Origin: Aegilops tauschii subsp. strangulata | Lineage: Eukaryota > Streptophyta > Magnoliopsida > Poales > Poaceae | Length of the DNA: 64,000 bases | NCBI RefSeq assembly: GCF_002575655.3 | Contig: NC_053040.3 | Coordinates: forward strand, 355,692,267 to 355,756,266 | Direction of reading: 5' to 3' | Part shown: piece after piece, positions 35,534 through 46,365 of the stretch | Numbering within the stretch: the first letter of the stretch is position 1 | Layout of the letters: each line of letters opens with the position of its first letter | Program-made: the position numbers and the translations under genes | Notes under the pieces: generated by a model | The model's database searches: none | What the model saw: only the letters and a program-made list of their open reading frames with translations | Told to the model about the DNA's origin: nothing

Positions 35534-36819
35534 TACCTTTACTACCTGTGTCGGTTTATCAATACCATGTGTTTCTTCAACAGGAGGTAAATTAAGACCA
35601 TGTATTTCTTCAACAGGAGGAAAATTCTTAACATCTTCAGCTTTAATACCTTTTTCTTTCATAGATTTCTTTGCCTCTTGCATATCTTCAGGACTGAGAA
35701 ATAGAACCCCCTTTTCTTCGGAGTTGGCTTAGGAGTTGGTTCAGGAAGTGTCCAATTATTTTCATTGGTCAACATATTATTCAATAGAATTTCAGCTTGA
35801 TCTGGTGTTCTTTCCCTGAAAACATAACCACCACAACTATCCAGGTGGTCTCTGGAAGCATCGGTTAGTCCATTGTAAAAGATATCAAGTATTTCATTTT
35901 TCTTAAGAGGATGATCAGGCAAAGCATTAAGCAATTGGAGAAGCCTCCCCCAAGCTTGTGGGAGACTCTCTTCTTCAATTTGCACAAAGTTATATATATC
36001 CCTTAAAGCAGCTTGTTTCTTATGAGCATGGAAATATTTAGCAGAGAAGTAGTAAATCATATCCTGGGGACTACGCACACAACCAGTATCAAGAGAGTTA
36101 AACCATGTCTTAGCATCACCCTTTAATGAGAACAGAAATATTTTAAGGATATAATAGTAGCGAGTTTTCTCATCATTAGTGAACAGGGTGGCTATATCAT
36201 TTAATTTAGGAAGATGTGCCACAATAGTTTCAGATTCATAGCCATAGAAAGGATCAGATTCAACCAGAGTAATTATATCAGGGTCGACAGAGAATTCATA
36301 ATCCTTATCAGTGACAAAGATAGGTGAAGTAGCATAAGCAGGATCATATTTCATTCTAGCATTCAGAGTTTTTTGTTTCAACTTAGCTAATAATTTCTTA
36401 AGATCACTCCTATCATTGCAAGCAAGAAAGTCTCTAGCAGTTTCTTCATCCATAACATAGCCCTCACGCACAACAGGTAATTCATATCTAGGGGGAGAGT
36501 CTTCATCATCACTTTCATCTATATTATCAGGTTCAATAATTTAATTCTCTCTAGCCCTAGCAAGTTGTTCATCAAGAAATTCACCTAGTGGCACAGTAGT
36601 ATCAGACATAGAAGTAGTCTCATCATAAGTATCATGCATAGCAGAAGTGGTATCATCAATAACATGCGACATATCGGAATTAATAGCAGAAGAAGGTTTA
36701 GGTGTCGCAAGCTTACTCAGAACAGAAGGTGAATCAAGTGCAGAGCTAGATGGCAGTTCCTTACCTCCCCTCGTAGTTGAGGGATAAATTTTTGTTTTCG
36801 CGTCTTTCAGGTTCCTCAT
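35529..36819 (-). pseudogene. gag: N-terminal gag of the Athila-type element, with stop and frameshift
   Basis: The frame starts at 36819 (MRNLKDAKTKIYPSTTRGGK), meets an in-frame TAA at 36541-36543, and carries on in the same phase to 35659. The retrotransposon gag core is clear: IFLFSLKGDAKTWFNSL, then QAALRDIYNFVQIEEESLPQ and LNALPDHPLKKNEILDIFYN. A shift near 35690 moves the frame into the segment with EKGIKAEDVKNFPPVEE, which runs up to the tandem insertion and resumes at 15521. The gag is followed, beyond the insertion, by the protease at 14718. Confidence 0.88.
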
Positions 36820-36870
36820 AGTGACCAGCAGATATAAATCCCAAGTGACTCAAAGAATAGAGCTATGCTC

Positions 36871-36886
36871 CCTGGCAACGGCGCCA
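36871..36886 (-). other. primer-binding site of the Athila-type element
   Basis: The minus strand reads TGGCGCCGTTGCCAGG directly downstream of the 5' LTR. This is the site usual in Athila/Sabrina-like elements, which from memory matches an aspartate tRNA. Confidence 0.75.
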
Positions 36887-36896
36887 GAAAATAGTC

Positions 36897-38289
36897 TGGA
36901 TAACCCACAAGTATAGGGGATCGCAACAGTTTTCGAGGGTAGAGTATTCAACCCAAATTTATTGATTCGACACAAGGGGAGCCAAAGAATATTCTCAAGT
37001 ATTAGCAACTGAGTTGTCAATTCAGCCACACCTGGATAACTTAATATCAGCAGCAAAGTATTTAGTAGCAAAGTAGTATGATAGTAACGATAACAGTGGC
37101 AAAGGTAACCGTTATAGCGGTATTGTAGTGATTGAAACAGTAGCAGTGGTAAAGTAAATAAGCGGAGAACAATATGTGAAAAGCTCGTAGGCATTGGATC
37201 GGTGATGGAGAATTATGCCGGATGCGGTTCATCATGTAACAGTCATAACATAGGGTGACACAGAACTAGCTCCAATTCAGCAATGTAATGTAGGCATGGA
37301 TTCCGAATATAGTCATACGTGCTTATGAAAAAGAACTTGCATGACATCTTTGGTCCTACCCTCCCGTGGCAGCGGGGTCCTAGCGGAAACTAAGGGATAT
37401 TAAGGCCTCCTTTTAATAGAGTACCAGACCAAAGCATTAACACATAGTGAATACATGAACTCCTCAAACTATGGTCATCACCGGGAGTGGTCCCGATTAT
37501 TGTCACTTCGGGGTTGCCGGATCATAACACATAGTAGGTGACTATAGACTTGCAAGATAGGATCAAGAACTCACATATATTCATGAAAACATAATAGGTT
37601 CAGATCTGAAATCATGGCACTCGGGCCCTAGTGACAAGCATTAAGCATAGCAAAGTCATAGGAACATCAATCTCAGAACATAGTGGATACTAGGGATCAA
37701 ACCCTAACAAAACTAACTCGATTACATGATAGATCTCATCCAACCCATCACCGTCCAGCAAGCCTACGATGGAATTACTCACGCACGGCGGTGAGCATCA
37801 TGAAATTGGTGATGGAGGATGGTTGATGATGACGACGGTGATGGATTCCCCTCTCCGGAGCCCCGAACGGACTCCAGATCAGCCCTCCCGAGAGAGTTTA
37901 GGGCTTGGCGGCGGCTCCGTATCGTAAAACGCGATGAATCCTTCTCTCTGATTTTTTTCTCCCCGAACATGAATATATAGAGTTGGAGTTGAGGTCGGTG
38001 GAGCTCCAGGGGGCCCACGAGGCAGGGGGCAGGCGCGCCCCCACCCTCGTGGAAAGGGTGTGGGCCCCCTGGCCTTGATTCTTTCGCCAGTATTTTTTAT
38101 TATTTCCAAAAATAATCTCCGTGAAGTTTCAGGTCATTCCGAGAACTTTTGTTTCTGCACAAAGATAACACCATGGCTATTCTGCTGAAAACAGCGTCAG
38201 TCCGGGTTAGTTCCAATCAAATTATGCAAGTTAGAGTCCAAAACAAGGGCAAAAGTGTTTGGAAAACTAGATACGACGGAGACGTATCA
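36897..38289 (-). repeat. 5' LTR of the Athila-type element
   Basis: On the minus strand it runs from TGATACGTCTCCGTCGTATC (38289) to CTTGTGGGTTATCCA (36897). It contains the GC-rich inverted module at 38011-38069 and no supported reading frame. The last bases show a small change from the usual GGGTTATCA. Confidence 0.85.
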
Positions 38290-41222
38290 GTTTACACGAA
38301 GAGGGAGAATGCCGACAGCTGGAATTCTGGGCTGGAAAAGGAGCAAATATTAGAGACCTATTCTGCACAACTCCAAAAGTTCTGAAATTTCACGGAAGTC
38401 AGTTTTGGAATATATTAAAAAATTGGGCGAAGAAAGCACCAGAGGGGGGCCACACCCTTTCCACGAGGGTGGGGCGCGCCCCTGCCTCGTGGGCCCCCTG
38501 GCAGGCCTCCGGTGCCCATCTTTTGCTATATGAAGTCTTTCGCCCTGGAAAAAATCAGAAGGAAGCTTTCGGGACGAAGCGCCGCCGTCTTGAGGTGGAA
38601 CCTGGCGAAACCAATCTAGGGCTCCGGCGGAGCTGTTCTGCCAGGGAAACATCCCTCCGGGAGGGGGAAATCATCACCATCGTCATCACCATCGATCCTC
38701 TCAACGGGAGGGGGTCAATCTCCATCAACATCTTCACCAGCACCATCTCATCTCAAACCCTAGTTCATCTCTTGTATCCAATCTTTGTCTCAAAACCTCA
38801 TATTGGTACATGTGGGTTGCTGATACATCTTCAACGTATCTATAATTTTTGATTGTTCCATGCTATGATATTATCTCTTTTGGATGTTTAATGGGCTTTA
38901 TTATGCACTTTTATATTATTTTTGGGACTAACCTACTAACCAAAGGCCCAGTGCAAATTGCGATTTTTTTACTATTTCAATGTTTCGCAGAAAAGGAATA
39001 TCAAACGGAATGAAACCTTCGGGAGAGTTATTTTTGGAACAAACGCAATCCAGGAGACTTGGAGTGGACGTCAAGGAAGCAACGAGGCGGCCACGAGGTA
39101 GGGAGGCGCGCCCCCATCGTCGTGGGCCCCTCGTGGCTCCACCGACCTACTTCTTTCGCCTATATATACTCATATACCCCGAAAACATCCGAGAGCACCA
39201 CGAAACCCTATTTCCACAGCCGCAACCTTCTGTACCCATGAGATCCCATCTTGGGGCCTTTTCCGGCGCTTCGCCGGAGGGGGAATCGATCACGGAGGGC
39301 TTCTACATCAACAACATAGCCTCTCCGATGATGTGTGGGTAGGTTACCACAGACCTTCGGGTCCATAGTTATTAGCTAGATGGCTTCTTCTCTCTCTTTG
39401 GATCTCAATACAAAGTTCTCCTCGATTCTCTTGGAGATCTTTTTGATGTAATTCTTTTTGCGGTGTGTTTGTCGAGATCCGATGAATTGTGGGTTTATGA
39501 TTAAGATTATCTATGAACAATATTTGGTTCTTCTCTGAATTCTTATATGTATAATTTAATATCTTTGCAAGTCTCTTCGAATTATCAGTTTGGTTGGGCC
39601 TACTAGGTTGATCTTTCTTGCAATGGGAGAAGTGCTTAGCTTTGGGTTCAATCTTGCAGTGTCCTTCCCAATGACAGCAGGGGAAGCAAGGCACGTATTG
39701 TATTGTTGCCATCGAGGATAAAAATATGGGGTTTATATCATATTGCTTGAGTTTATCCCTCTACATCATGTCATCTTGCCTAATGCGTTATTCTGTTCTT
39801 ATGAACTTAATACTCTAGATGCATGCTGGATATCGGTCGATGTGTGGAGTAATAGTAGTAGATGCAGAATCGTTTCGGTCTACTTGTCGCGGACGTGATG
39901 CCTATATACATGATCATGCCTAGATATTCTCATAACTATGCGCTTTTCTATCAATTGCTCGACAGTAATTTGTTCACCCACCGTAGATTATGCTATCTTG
40001 AGAGAAGCCACTAGTGAAACCTATGGCCCCCGGGTCTATTTTCCATCATATAAGTTTCCGATCTATTTTATTTTGCAATCTTTACTTTCCAATCTATATC
40101 ATAAAAATACCAAAAATATTTATCTTATTATCTCTATCAGATCTCACTTTTGCAAGTGGCCGTGAAGGGATTGACAACCCCTTTATCGCGTTGGTTGCAA
40201 GGTTCTTATTTGTTTGTGCAGGTACAAGGCGACTTGCGTGTAACCTCCTACTGGATTGATACCTTGGTTCTAAAAAACTGAGGGAAATACTTACGCTACT
40301 TTGCTGCATCACCCTTTCCTCTTCAAGGGAAAACCAACGCATGCTCGAGAGGTAGAAGTTGCTAGTAGTGTTGATTACTCCATGTAGTTGATGCTAGTTG
40401 GTTTATTTGGTAGAAGATCATATGTTCAGATCCTTTATGCATATTAATACCCCTCTGATTATGAACATGAATATGATTTGTGAATAGTTACGTTTGTTCC
40501 TGAGGACACGGGAGAAGTCTTGTTATAAGTAGTCATGTGAATTTGGTATTCGTTCGATATTTTGATGAGATGTATGTTGTCTTTCCACTGGTGGTGTTAT
40601 GTGAACATCGACTACATGACACTTCACCATTATTTGGGCCTAGGGGAAGGCATTTGGAAGTAATAAGTAGATCATGGGTTGCTAGAGTGACAGAAGCTTA
40701 AACCCTAGTTTATGCGTTGCTTCATAAGGGGCTGATTTGGATCCATATGTTTAATGCTATGGTTAGGTTTACCTTAATTCTTCTTTCGTAGTTGCGGATG
40801 CTTGTGAGAGGGGTTAATCATAAGTGGGTTGCTTGTCCAAGGAAGGGCAGTACCCAAGCACCGGTCCACCCACATACCAAATTATCAAAGTAACGAACGC
40901 GAATCATATGAGCGTGATGAAAACTAGCTTGACGATAATTCCCATGTGTCCTTGGGAGCGTTTTCCTTTATATAAGAGTTTGTCCAGGCTTGTCCTTTGC
41001 TACAAAAAGGATTGGTCCACCTTGCTGCACCTTCTTTACTTTTGTTACTTGTTACCCGTTACAAATTACCTTATCACAAAACTATCTGTTACCGATAATT
41101 TCAGTGCTTGCAGAGAATACCTTACTGAAAACCGCTTGTCATTTCCTTCTGCTCCTCGTTGGGTTCGACACTCTTACTTATCAAAAGGACTAAGATAGAT
41201 CCCCTATACTTGTGGGTCATCA
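38290..41222 (+). repeat. plus-strand Athila-type LTR, 5' part lost to the nest and split by a solo LTR
   Basis: Two pieces (38290-38820 and 40358-41222) join into one LTR ending CCTATACTTGTGGGTCATCA. Its first part should lie left of the window beyond the minus-strand element that interrupts it at 38290. It is inserted in the LINE at 41222/41223. Whether it is a solo LTR or the 3' LTR of a full element cannot be told from the window. No reading frame in it is credible. Confidence 0.75.
38821..40357 (+). repeat. solo LTR of an Athila-type (Sabrina-like) element
   Basis: It starts TGATACATCTTCAACGTATC and ends AGAGGTAGAA. The direct repeat GTTGC flanks it (38816-38820 and 40358-40362), and no internal region is present, as expected after LTR-LTR recombination. 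A TATA-like stretch lies near 39163. The LTR at 62042-63622 is a reverse-orientation relative. Confidence 0.9.
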
Positions 41223-44200
41223 GCGATGCTTACATGACAACTTTCTTTTGGTGAGGCAAATGGCACGCTCGATGCATCGAAGGAAAGCGAAAGGAGTGTT
41301 GCTCAAGTTAGACATAACTAAAGCCTTTGACTCCCCGGCGTGGCCATTTTTGTTTGAAGTGTTACGAGCTAAAGGATTCTCGGAGCGTTGGATATCTTGG
41401 ATAGCAACACTTCTTACCACTGCCAGCTCAAGAGTGCTAGTGACTGGATGTGCAGGTGACAAGTTCATGCACGCCAAAGGACTGAGGCAAGGGGACTCGA
41501 CTATTGGGGAACGTAGTAATTTCAAAAAAATTCCAACGCACACACAAGATCATGGTGATGCATTGCAATGAGAGGGGAGAGTGTGTCCACGTATCCTCAT
41601 AGACTGATAGCGGAAGCGTTATGACAACGCGGTTGATGTAGTCGTACGTCTTCACGATCGACCGATCCTCAGTACCGAACGTACGACACCTCCGTGTTCT
41701 GCACACGTTCAGCTCAGAGACGTCCCGCGAACTCACGGTCCAGTAGAGCTTTGCCGGAGAGTTTCGTCAGCACGACGGCGTGATGACGGTGATGATGATG
41801 CTACCGACGCAGGGCTTCGCCTAAGCACCGCTACGATATTACCGAGGTGGATTATGGTGGAGGGGGGCACCGCACACGGCTAAGGGATCAATGATCAATT
41901 GTTGTGTCTCCAAGGGGTGCCCCCCTCCACGTATATAAAGAGTGGAGGAGGGGGAGGGGGCCGGCCTCCTATGGCGCGCCCCATGAGGATTCCTACTCCC
42001 ATCGGGAGTAGGACTCCCCCTTCCAATTAGGAGTAGGAGAGGAGAAGGAAGGGAGAGAAGGAGAGAAGGAAAGGGGGGCGCCGCCCCCCTCCTTGTCCAA
42101 TTCAGACTAGAGGGGGAGGGGGCGCGCGGCTGCCCTGGCCGCCCCTCCTCTTCTCCCACTAGGGCCCATTACGCCCAATATACTCCCCGGGGGGTTCCGG
42201 TAACCCCCCGGTACTCCGCTATATGTCTGAAACCTCCCGAAACACTTCCGGTGTCCGAACATAGTCGTCCAATATATCGATCTTTACGTCTCGACCATTT
42301 CATGACTCCTCGTCATATCTGTGATCATATCCGGGACTCCAAACTACCTTCGTTACATGAAAACACAAAACTCATAATACCGATCGTCGCCGAAGCGTGC
42401 GGACCCTACGGGTTCGAGAACTATGTAGACATGACCGAGACACGTCTCCGGTCAATAACCAATTGCGGAACCTGGATGCTCATATTGGCTCCCACATATT
42501 CTACGAAGATCTTTATCGGTCAAACCGCATAACAACATACGTTGTTCCCTTTGTCATTGGTATGTTACTTGCCCGAGATTCGATCGTCGGTATCTCAATA
42601 CCTAGTTCAATCTCGTTACCGGCAAGTCTCTTTACTCGTTCCGTAATGCATCATCCCACAACTAACTCATTAGTTACATTGCTTGCAAGGCTTATAGTGA
42701 TGTGCATTACCGAGAGGGCCCAGAGATACCTCTCCGGCAATCGGAGTGACAAATCCTAATCTCGATCTATGCCAACTCAACATGTACCATCGGAGACACC
42801 TGTAGAGCACCTTTATAATCACCCAATTACGTTGTGACGTTTGGTAGCACACAAAGTGTTCCTCCGGTATTCAGGAGTTGCATGATCTCATAGTCATAGG
42901 AACATGTATAAGTCATGAAGAAAGCAGTATCAACATACTAAACGATCAAGTGCTAAGCTAACGGAATGGGTCAAGTCAATCACATCATTCTCTAATGATG
43001 TGATCCCGTTAATCAAATGACAACTCATGTCTATGGCTAGGAAACTTAACCATCTTTGATTCAACGAGCTAGTCAAGTAGAGGCATACTAGTGACACTCT
43101 GTTTGTCTATGTATTCACACATGTACTAAGTTTCCGGTTAATACAATTCTAGCATGAATAATAAACATTTTTCATGAAATAAGGAAATAAATAATAACTT
43201 TATTATTGCCTCTAGGGCATATTTCCTTCATTGACCTCCCCTTTGCTTTTCGTTATTGCCATGGATGTTCTTACGGCAATCATTGTCAAGGCGCATGAGG
43301 GTCGAGTGGCGAGTACCATCAATGGATGTGGCCCGATGCAGCGCCTGTCATTGTACGCTGATGATGTGGTGCTCTTCATCAAGCCAACATGGCCAGACCT
43401 CCTGTTCGTTAAGGAAACTCTCACCATCTTCGGAGTGGCATCTGGTCTTAAAGTGAACTTTGCCAAATTAGCGGCAATCATGATCCGGGCAGAGACTGAG
43501 GATGAGGAGCTTGTCAAGTCGGCACTACCATGGAAGATTGCCACTTTCCCGTGCAAATACCTAGGGCTCCAGCTAAGCATAAGACAACTGAAAAGATCTG
43601 AGTGGCAGCCGATTGTGGATGCGGCACTACACATCTTGCCAGTATGGCAAAGGGGCTTGGTGACTAGACCTGGGAGGCTTATCCTTGTCAACCAAGTCAT
43701 GAGGGTGCGGGGCACTCATCATCTCATGATTGCGGAAGCGCCAAAATGGGCTATAGAAAGAGTGGACAAAGGCTTTTGGGCCTTCTTTTGGGCCGGGACA
43801 GAGGAACTGAGTGGTGGCAAATGTGTGGTATCCTGGACCAGGGTATGTAGGCCAAAACACATGGGAGGATTGGGCGTCATTGACTTATGTAAGCATGGCA
43901 TTGCCCTAAGACTAAGATGGGAATGGCTCCGACGCACGGACGCATCCAAGCCTTGGCAAGGTCTCAACTTGACCGCGGACAAAAAGGTGGACCAAGCTTT
44001 TGGGAGTCTAGTTAAATGGAAGGTTGGATCGGGAGACAAAACATTGTCTTGGAAAGATCGATGGCTATAGGGCACAACCATTACAGATATTGCCCCTTTG
44101 GTTGTGGCGACGGTTCGTACGCAAGTGGCCAACAGAAGCCTGGTACGAGATGCTATGTGCATGCATGCATGCATGGATGAACGACATAGTGGGTAACCTA

Positions 44201-44870
44201 TGCACAGAGGGTTTAACCCAGTTCATCGGACTTTGGGAGATCATTACGGAGGTTCAATTGAATGATCAGATAGAGGGCCGCCCCATCTGGGCTTGGAACG
44301 GGACAGGAGTCTACACAGCATCATCAGCCTACAAGATGCTATGTGGGGGAGGAGTGAGATTCCACTCTTTCGGAGCCATCTGGAAATGTTGGGCACCACT
44401 TGCGTGTAAGATCTTCATGTGGCTGGCAGTGCAATACCGTCCGTGGACGTCGGATAGAAGGACGAGGCATGGTTTGCAAGATCAAACGTCAAAATGCTAC
44501 TTATGTGACCAGGAGGAGGACACGGTTGACCACATATTGCAGCAGTGTGTGTTCTCGCGGCAAGTGTGGTATCGTTGCATTGCCAGGATGGGTTTGAGGA
44601 TGGAGCTATGCCCAACAAATGACTCACGATTGGTGCAATAGGGGACGACAGCTAGGAAACGAATACATAAGCAAACTCGGAGAGGATTTGACACATTCGT
44701 GATGCTAATCTGCTAGACACTATGGAAACAGAGGAACGTGAGGGTGTTCGGCTCGGGCCAGATCAAGAACAAGTGGGATATGGTGGACATGATCTTCGAC
44801 GATTTGAGGACTTGGACCATGGCAGGAGCATTTGGAGGACAACTAGTATCAGAGTAGTCAAGTAGCATGA
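41223..44870 (+). pseudogene. LINE reverse transcriptase with C-terminal zinc-binding domain
   Basis: The reverse transcriptase shows LHDNFLLVRQ, VLLKLDITKAFDS and LRQGDS, then after the solo LTR TSPLLFVIAMDVL and the catalytic YADDVVLF near 43357. The zf-RVT region follows: SAYKMLCGGG, CKIFMWLAVQ, CYLCDQEEDTVDHILQQC. The tail LWKQRNVRVFGSG is seen near 44720. A TAG falls at 44068-44070 (after SWKDRWL) and a shift near 44160 lies in a GCATGCATGCATGCATG run, a likely slippage site. More stops occur from 44639. Confidence 0.85.
41502..43230 (-). repeat. solo LTR of a copia element (WIS/Angela/BARE-like)
   Basis: On the minus strand it starts TGAAGGAAATATGCCCTAGA and ends CTACGTTCCCCAATA, the hallmarks of the BARE-1/WIS/Angela family as I remember it. 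The flanks are TCGAC (41497-41501) and TTGAC (43231-43235), a 5-bp target duplication with one CpG-type transition. Removing it restores an open LINE frame through the RT motif. There is no internal region. Confidence 0.88.
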
Positions 44871-44987
44871 GGGAGTGGGGTGGAGGCTTGGTTAGGGTCG
44901 ACTTGTGACACCTAACTAGCGTAATTATTATCTCTTGTACATATTATTCTCTCTTCTATAAAGCTAAGGCGTACCCTCGAAAAAAAA

Positions 44988-45174
44988 TTGACCTTAAATT
45001 TAACTAACAAAATGTTAATGCATGTAACAAAAAATAATATCAGTACAAACTATGTTCAAATACGAATCCAACTATATAATTTTTGGTCACATGCATTATT
45101 ATTTTCTTAGTTAAATATATAGTCAAAATTTGGCACAAAAAACTAAGAGGGCCAATAAACCAGGACGGAGGTAG
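44988..45174 (-). mobile_element. Stowaway-type MITE, one end lost to the LINE
   Basis: The right end reads GGTTTATTGGCCCTC on the minus strand after TACCTCCGTCC, and the body is a long inverted repeat typical of Stowaway (Tc1/Mariner) MITEs. TA follows at 45175-45176. The other end is missing because the LINE is inserted in it; it may lie left of the nest. Confidence 0.75.
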
Positions 45175-46362
45175 TAATATACAACCGGACTTGCAAATCC
45201 TGCTCCATATATGCGCACGGACGCGCCCGGACGCGTCCGCGGACAGTGATCGGTCACCCCTCAAAAAACGCATTCCACATCTGGATACCTCACATTAGAA
45301 ACCTCAAATTCATATTATTACATGCAACGTGAAACCTAATCTACGCGGAGCTCGTCTGGTTCCGCCCTGGCCATGTCTGGCGGCCGGCTGCGCTCCTCAG
45401 AGTGTTGGCCTGGTCGCCGGCAAGGTAGGGTAGGGCATGGGACACGAGCTGGCTCATGGGACTCAAGGCCACGCTGTCCCCCATGTCCTACTCTTCCTCG
45501 TCAGAGACCGGAACCCGAACGGTGCCGGTGCGCATCAGATCGATGATGGATCCATCCGGGGACGAGCCACCGACGTCAACCACGATGTGGTTGTGGTGCC
45601 CCGATTGATGCGCCATACGGGGCGCCAGAGAATGCGACTCCGCCTCACCGACATACGTCGCCGCGAGGGCTGTCGCCGCCTCCCGCGCCCGGTGCCTTGC
45701 ACGGCGGGCACGCCATGCCATGGTCTCGTCGGACGAGGCCCATGGTGCGTCCCGATGCTCGGCACGCCACCAGAGGGGTTGCGTGTCCGTCAACGCGTTC
45801 GGACGCCACATGGACCGCACGGCCTCCGGCGAGGCATCTATGGCTGGCCTAGCGCCGGATCCATGCCCCACTTGGGCGGAACCAATGGATTCCCGACGGA
45901 TGGAGTCCGAGCGCAGCCGTCCACGGGCCTCCTCCCGGGCGCAGCGGAACGCAAGCCGGACGACCATCTCCTCCTCAGGGCGGCGCGGGATGAGCTCGGG
46001 GTCGACGGATTTGGAGGTGAAGGACTCGTATCCGCTGCTTGCCATGCCGGAGAGGACCGGAAGGAGCCGGAGACGAGCTTGGGTGGCGGAGGGGAGTGGA
46101 GTGGAGGGAGTGAAGTGGCTAAGGTTTGGTCCGGCGAGCGGATGGGGAGGATTTTATGTGGGGTCGGGTGGGCCAGCGTGGGACGTGGCCGACGTGGCGC
46201 GCGCCCCCATATCCACCCCATATTTGGGCTGGATATGGGGGTGTCGGTCAGCCCGGGCGTTTGAGAGGCCCGTCTGGGTCAAAAAATCATGACCCCGGGC
46301 AGTGACCGGGCGGCCTGCCTGGGCGTTTTAGACGAGTTTGAGTGGTCTGGCTATAGATTCTC
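45175..46362. mobile_element. PIF/Harbinger-type element, left terminus cut by the MITE
   Basis: The start (TAATATACAACCGGACTTGC) is the same as that of the next element at 46373, but lacks the terminal GAGCATC, which should be on the far side of the Stowaway insertion. The right end reads GAGAATCTATAGCCAGACC in reverse, followed by TTA (46363-46365), the usual 3-bp target of this superfamily. No transposase is present. Confidence 0.6.
45488..46045 (-). CDS. hypothetical protein in the Harbinger-type element
   Basis: This is an unbroken 185-residue frame starting MASSGYESFTSKSVDPELIP and ending VPVSDEEE. The sequence is rich in alanine, arginine and acidic residues and has a high GC content like the DNA around it. 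I recognise no domain. It could be an accessory frame carried by such elements or a by-product of GC-rich DNA; the start and the acidic end make the first a little more likely. Confidence 0.35.
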   Translation of the reverse strand: MASSGYESFTSKSVDPELIPRRPEEEMVVRLAFRCAREEARGRLRSDSIRRESIGSAQVGHGSGARPAIDASPEAVRSMWRPNALTDTQPLWWRAEHRDAPWASSDETMAWRARRARHRAREAATALAATYVGEAESHSLAPRMAHQSGHHNHIVVDVGGSSPDGSIIDLMRTGTVRVPVSDEEE

Positions 46363-46365
46363 TTA

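Larger units (their letters stand above)
12353..38289 (-). mobile_element. Athila-type (Sabrina/WHAM-like) gypsy element, split by nested insertions
   Basis: The pieces, in element order on the minus strand, are 5' LTR (38289-36897), primer site, gag (36819-35529), insertion of the tandem element, rest of gag and protease (15521-14035), a spacer, and ATHILA ORF-1 (13321-12353), where the chromovirus cuts it. Its 3' end lies left of the window. No reverse transcriptase, RNase H or integrase is found between protease and ORF-1, so the element was probably non-autonomous. It cuts a plus-strand LTR at 38289/38290; the expected target duplication is GTTTA (38290-38294), its partner being outside. 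The family name is from memory of the LTR start. Confidence 0.8.
41223..44987 (+). mobile_element. L1-type LINE (RT and zf-RVT part), interrupted
   Basis: Only the 3' part lies in the window. It consists of reverse transcriptase up to LRQGD (41223-41501), a solo LTR insertion, then the rest (43231 on), with a short poly-A (44980-44987). Its 5' part should lie left of the whole nest. It is inserted in a Stowaway MITE, whose remaining part starts right after the poly-A. Confidence 0.85.

Noticed and set aside
39338..40165. Frames in the solo LTR (for example 39344-39712 minus) and their partner at 62720-63073
   Set aside because: They are LTR sequence in two orientations; the similarity is that of the repeat, and no retroelement gene is expected there.
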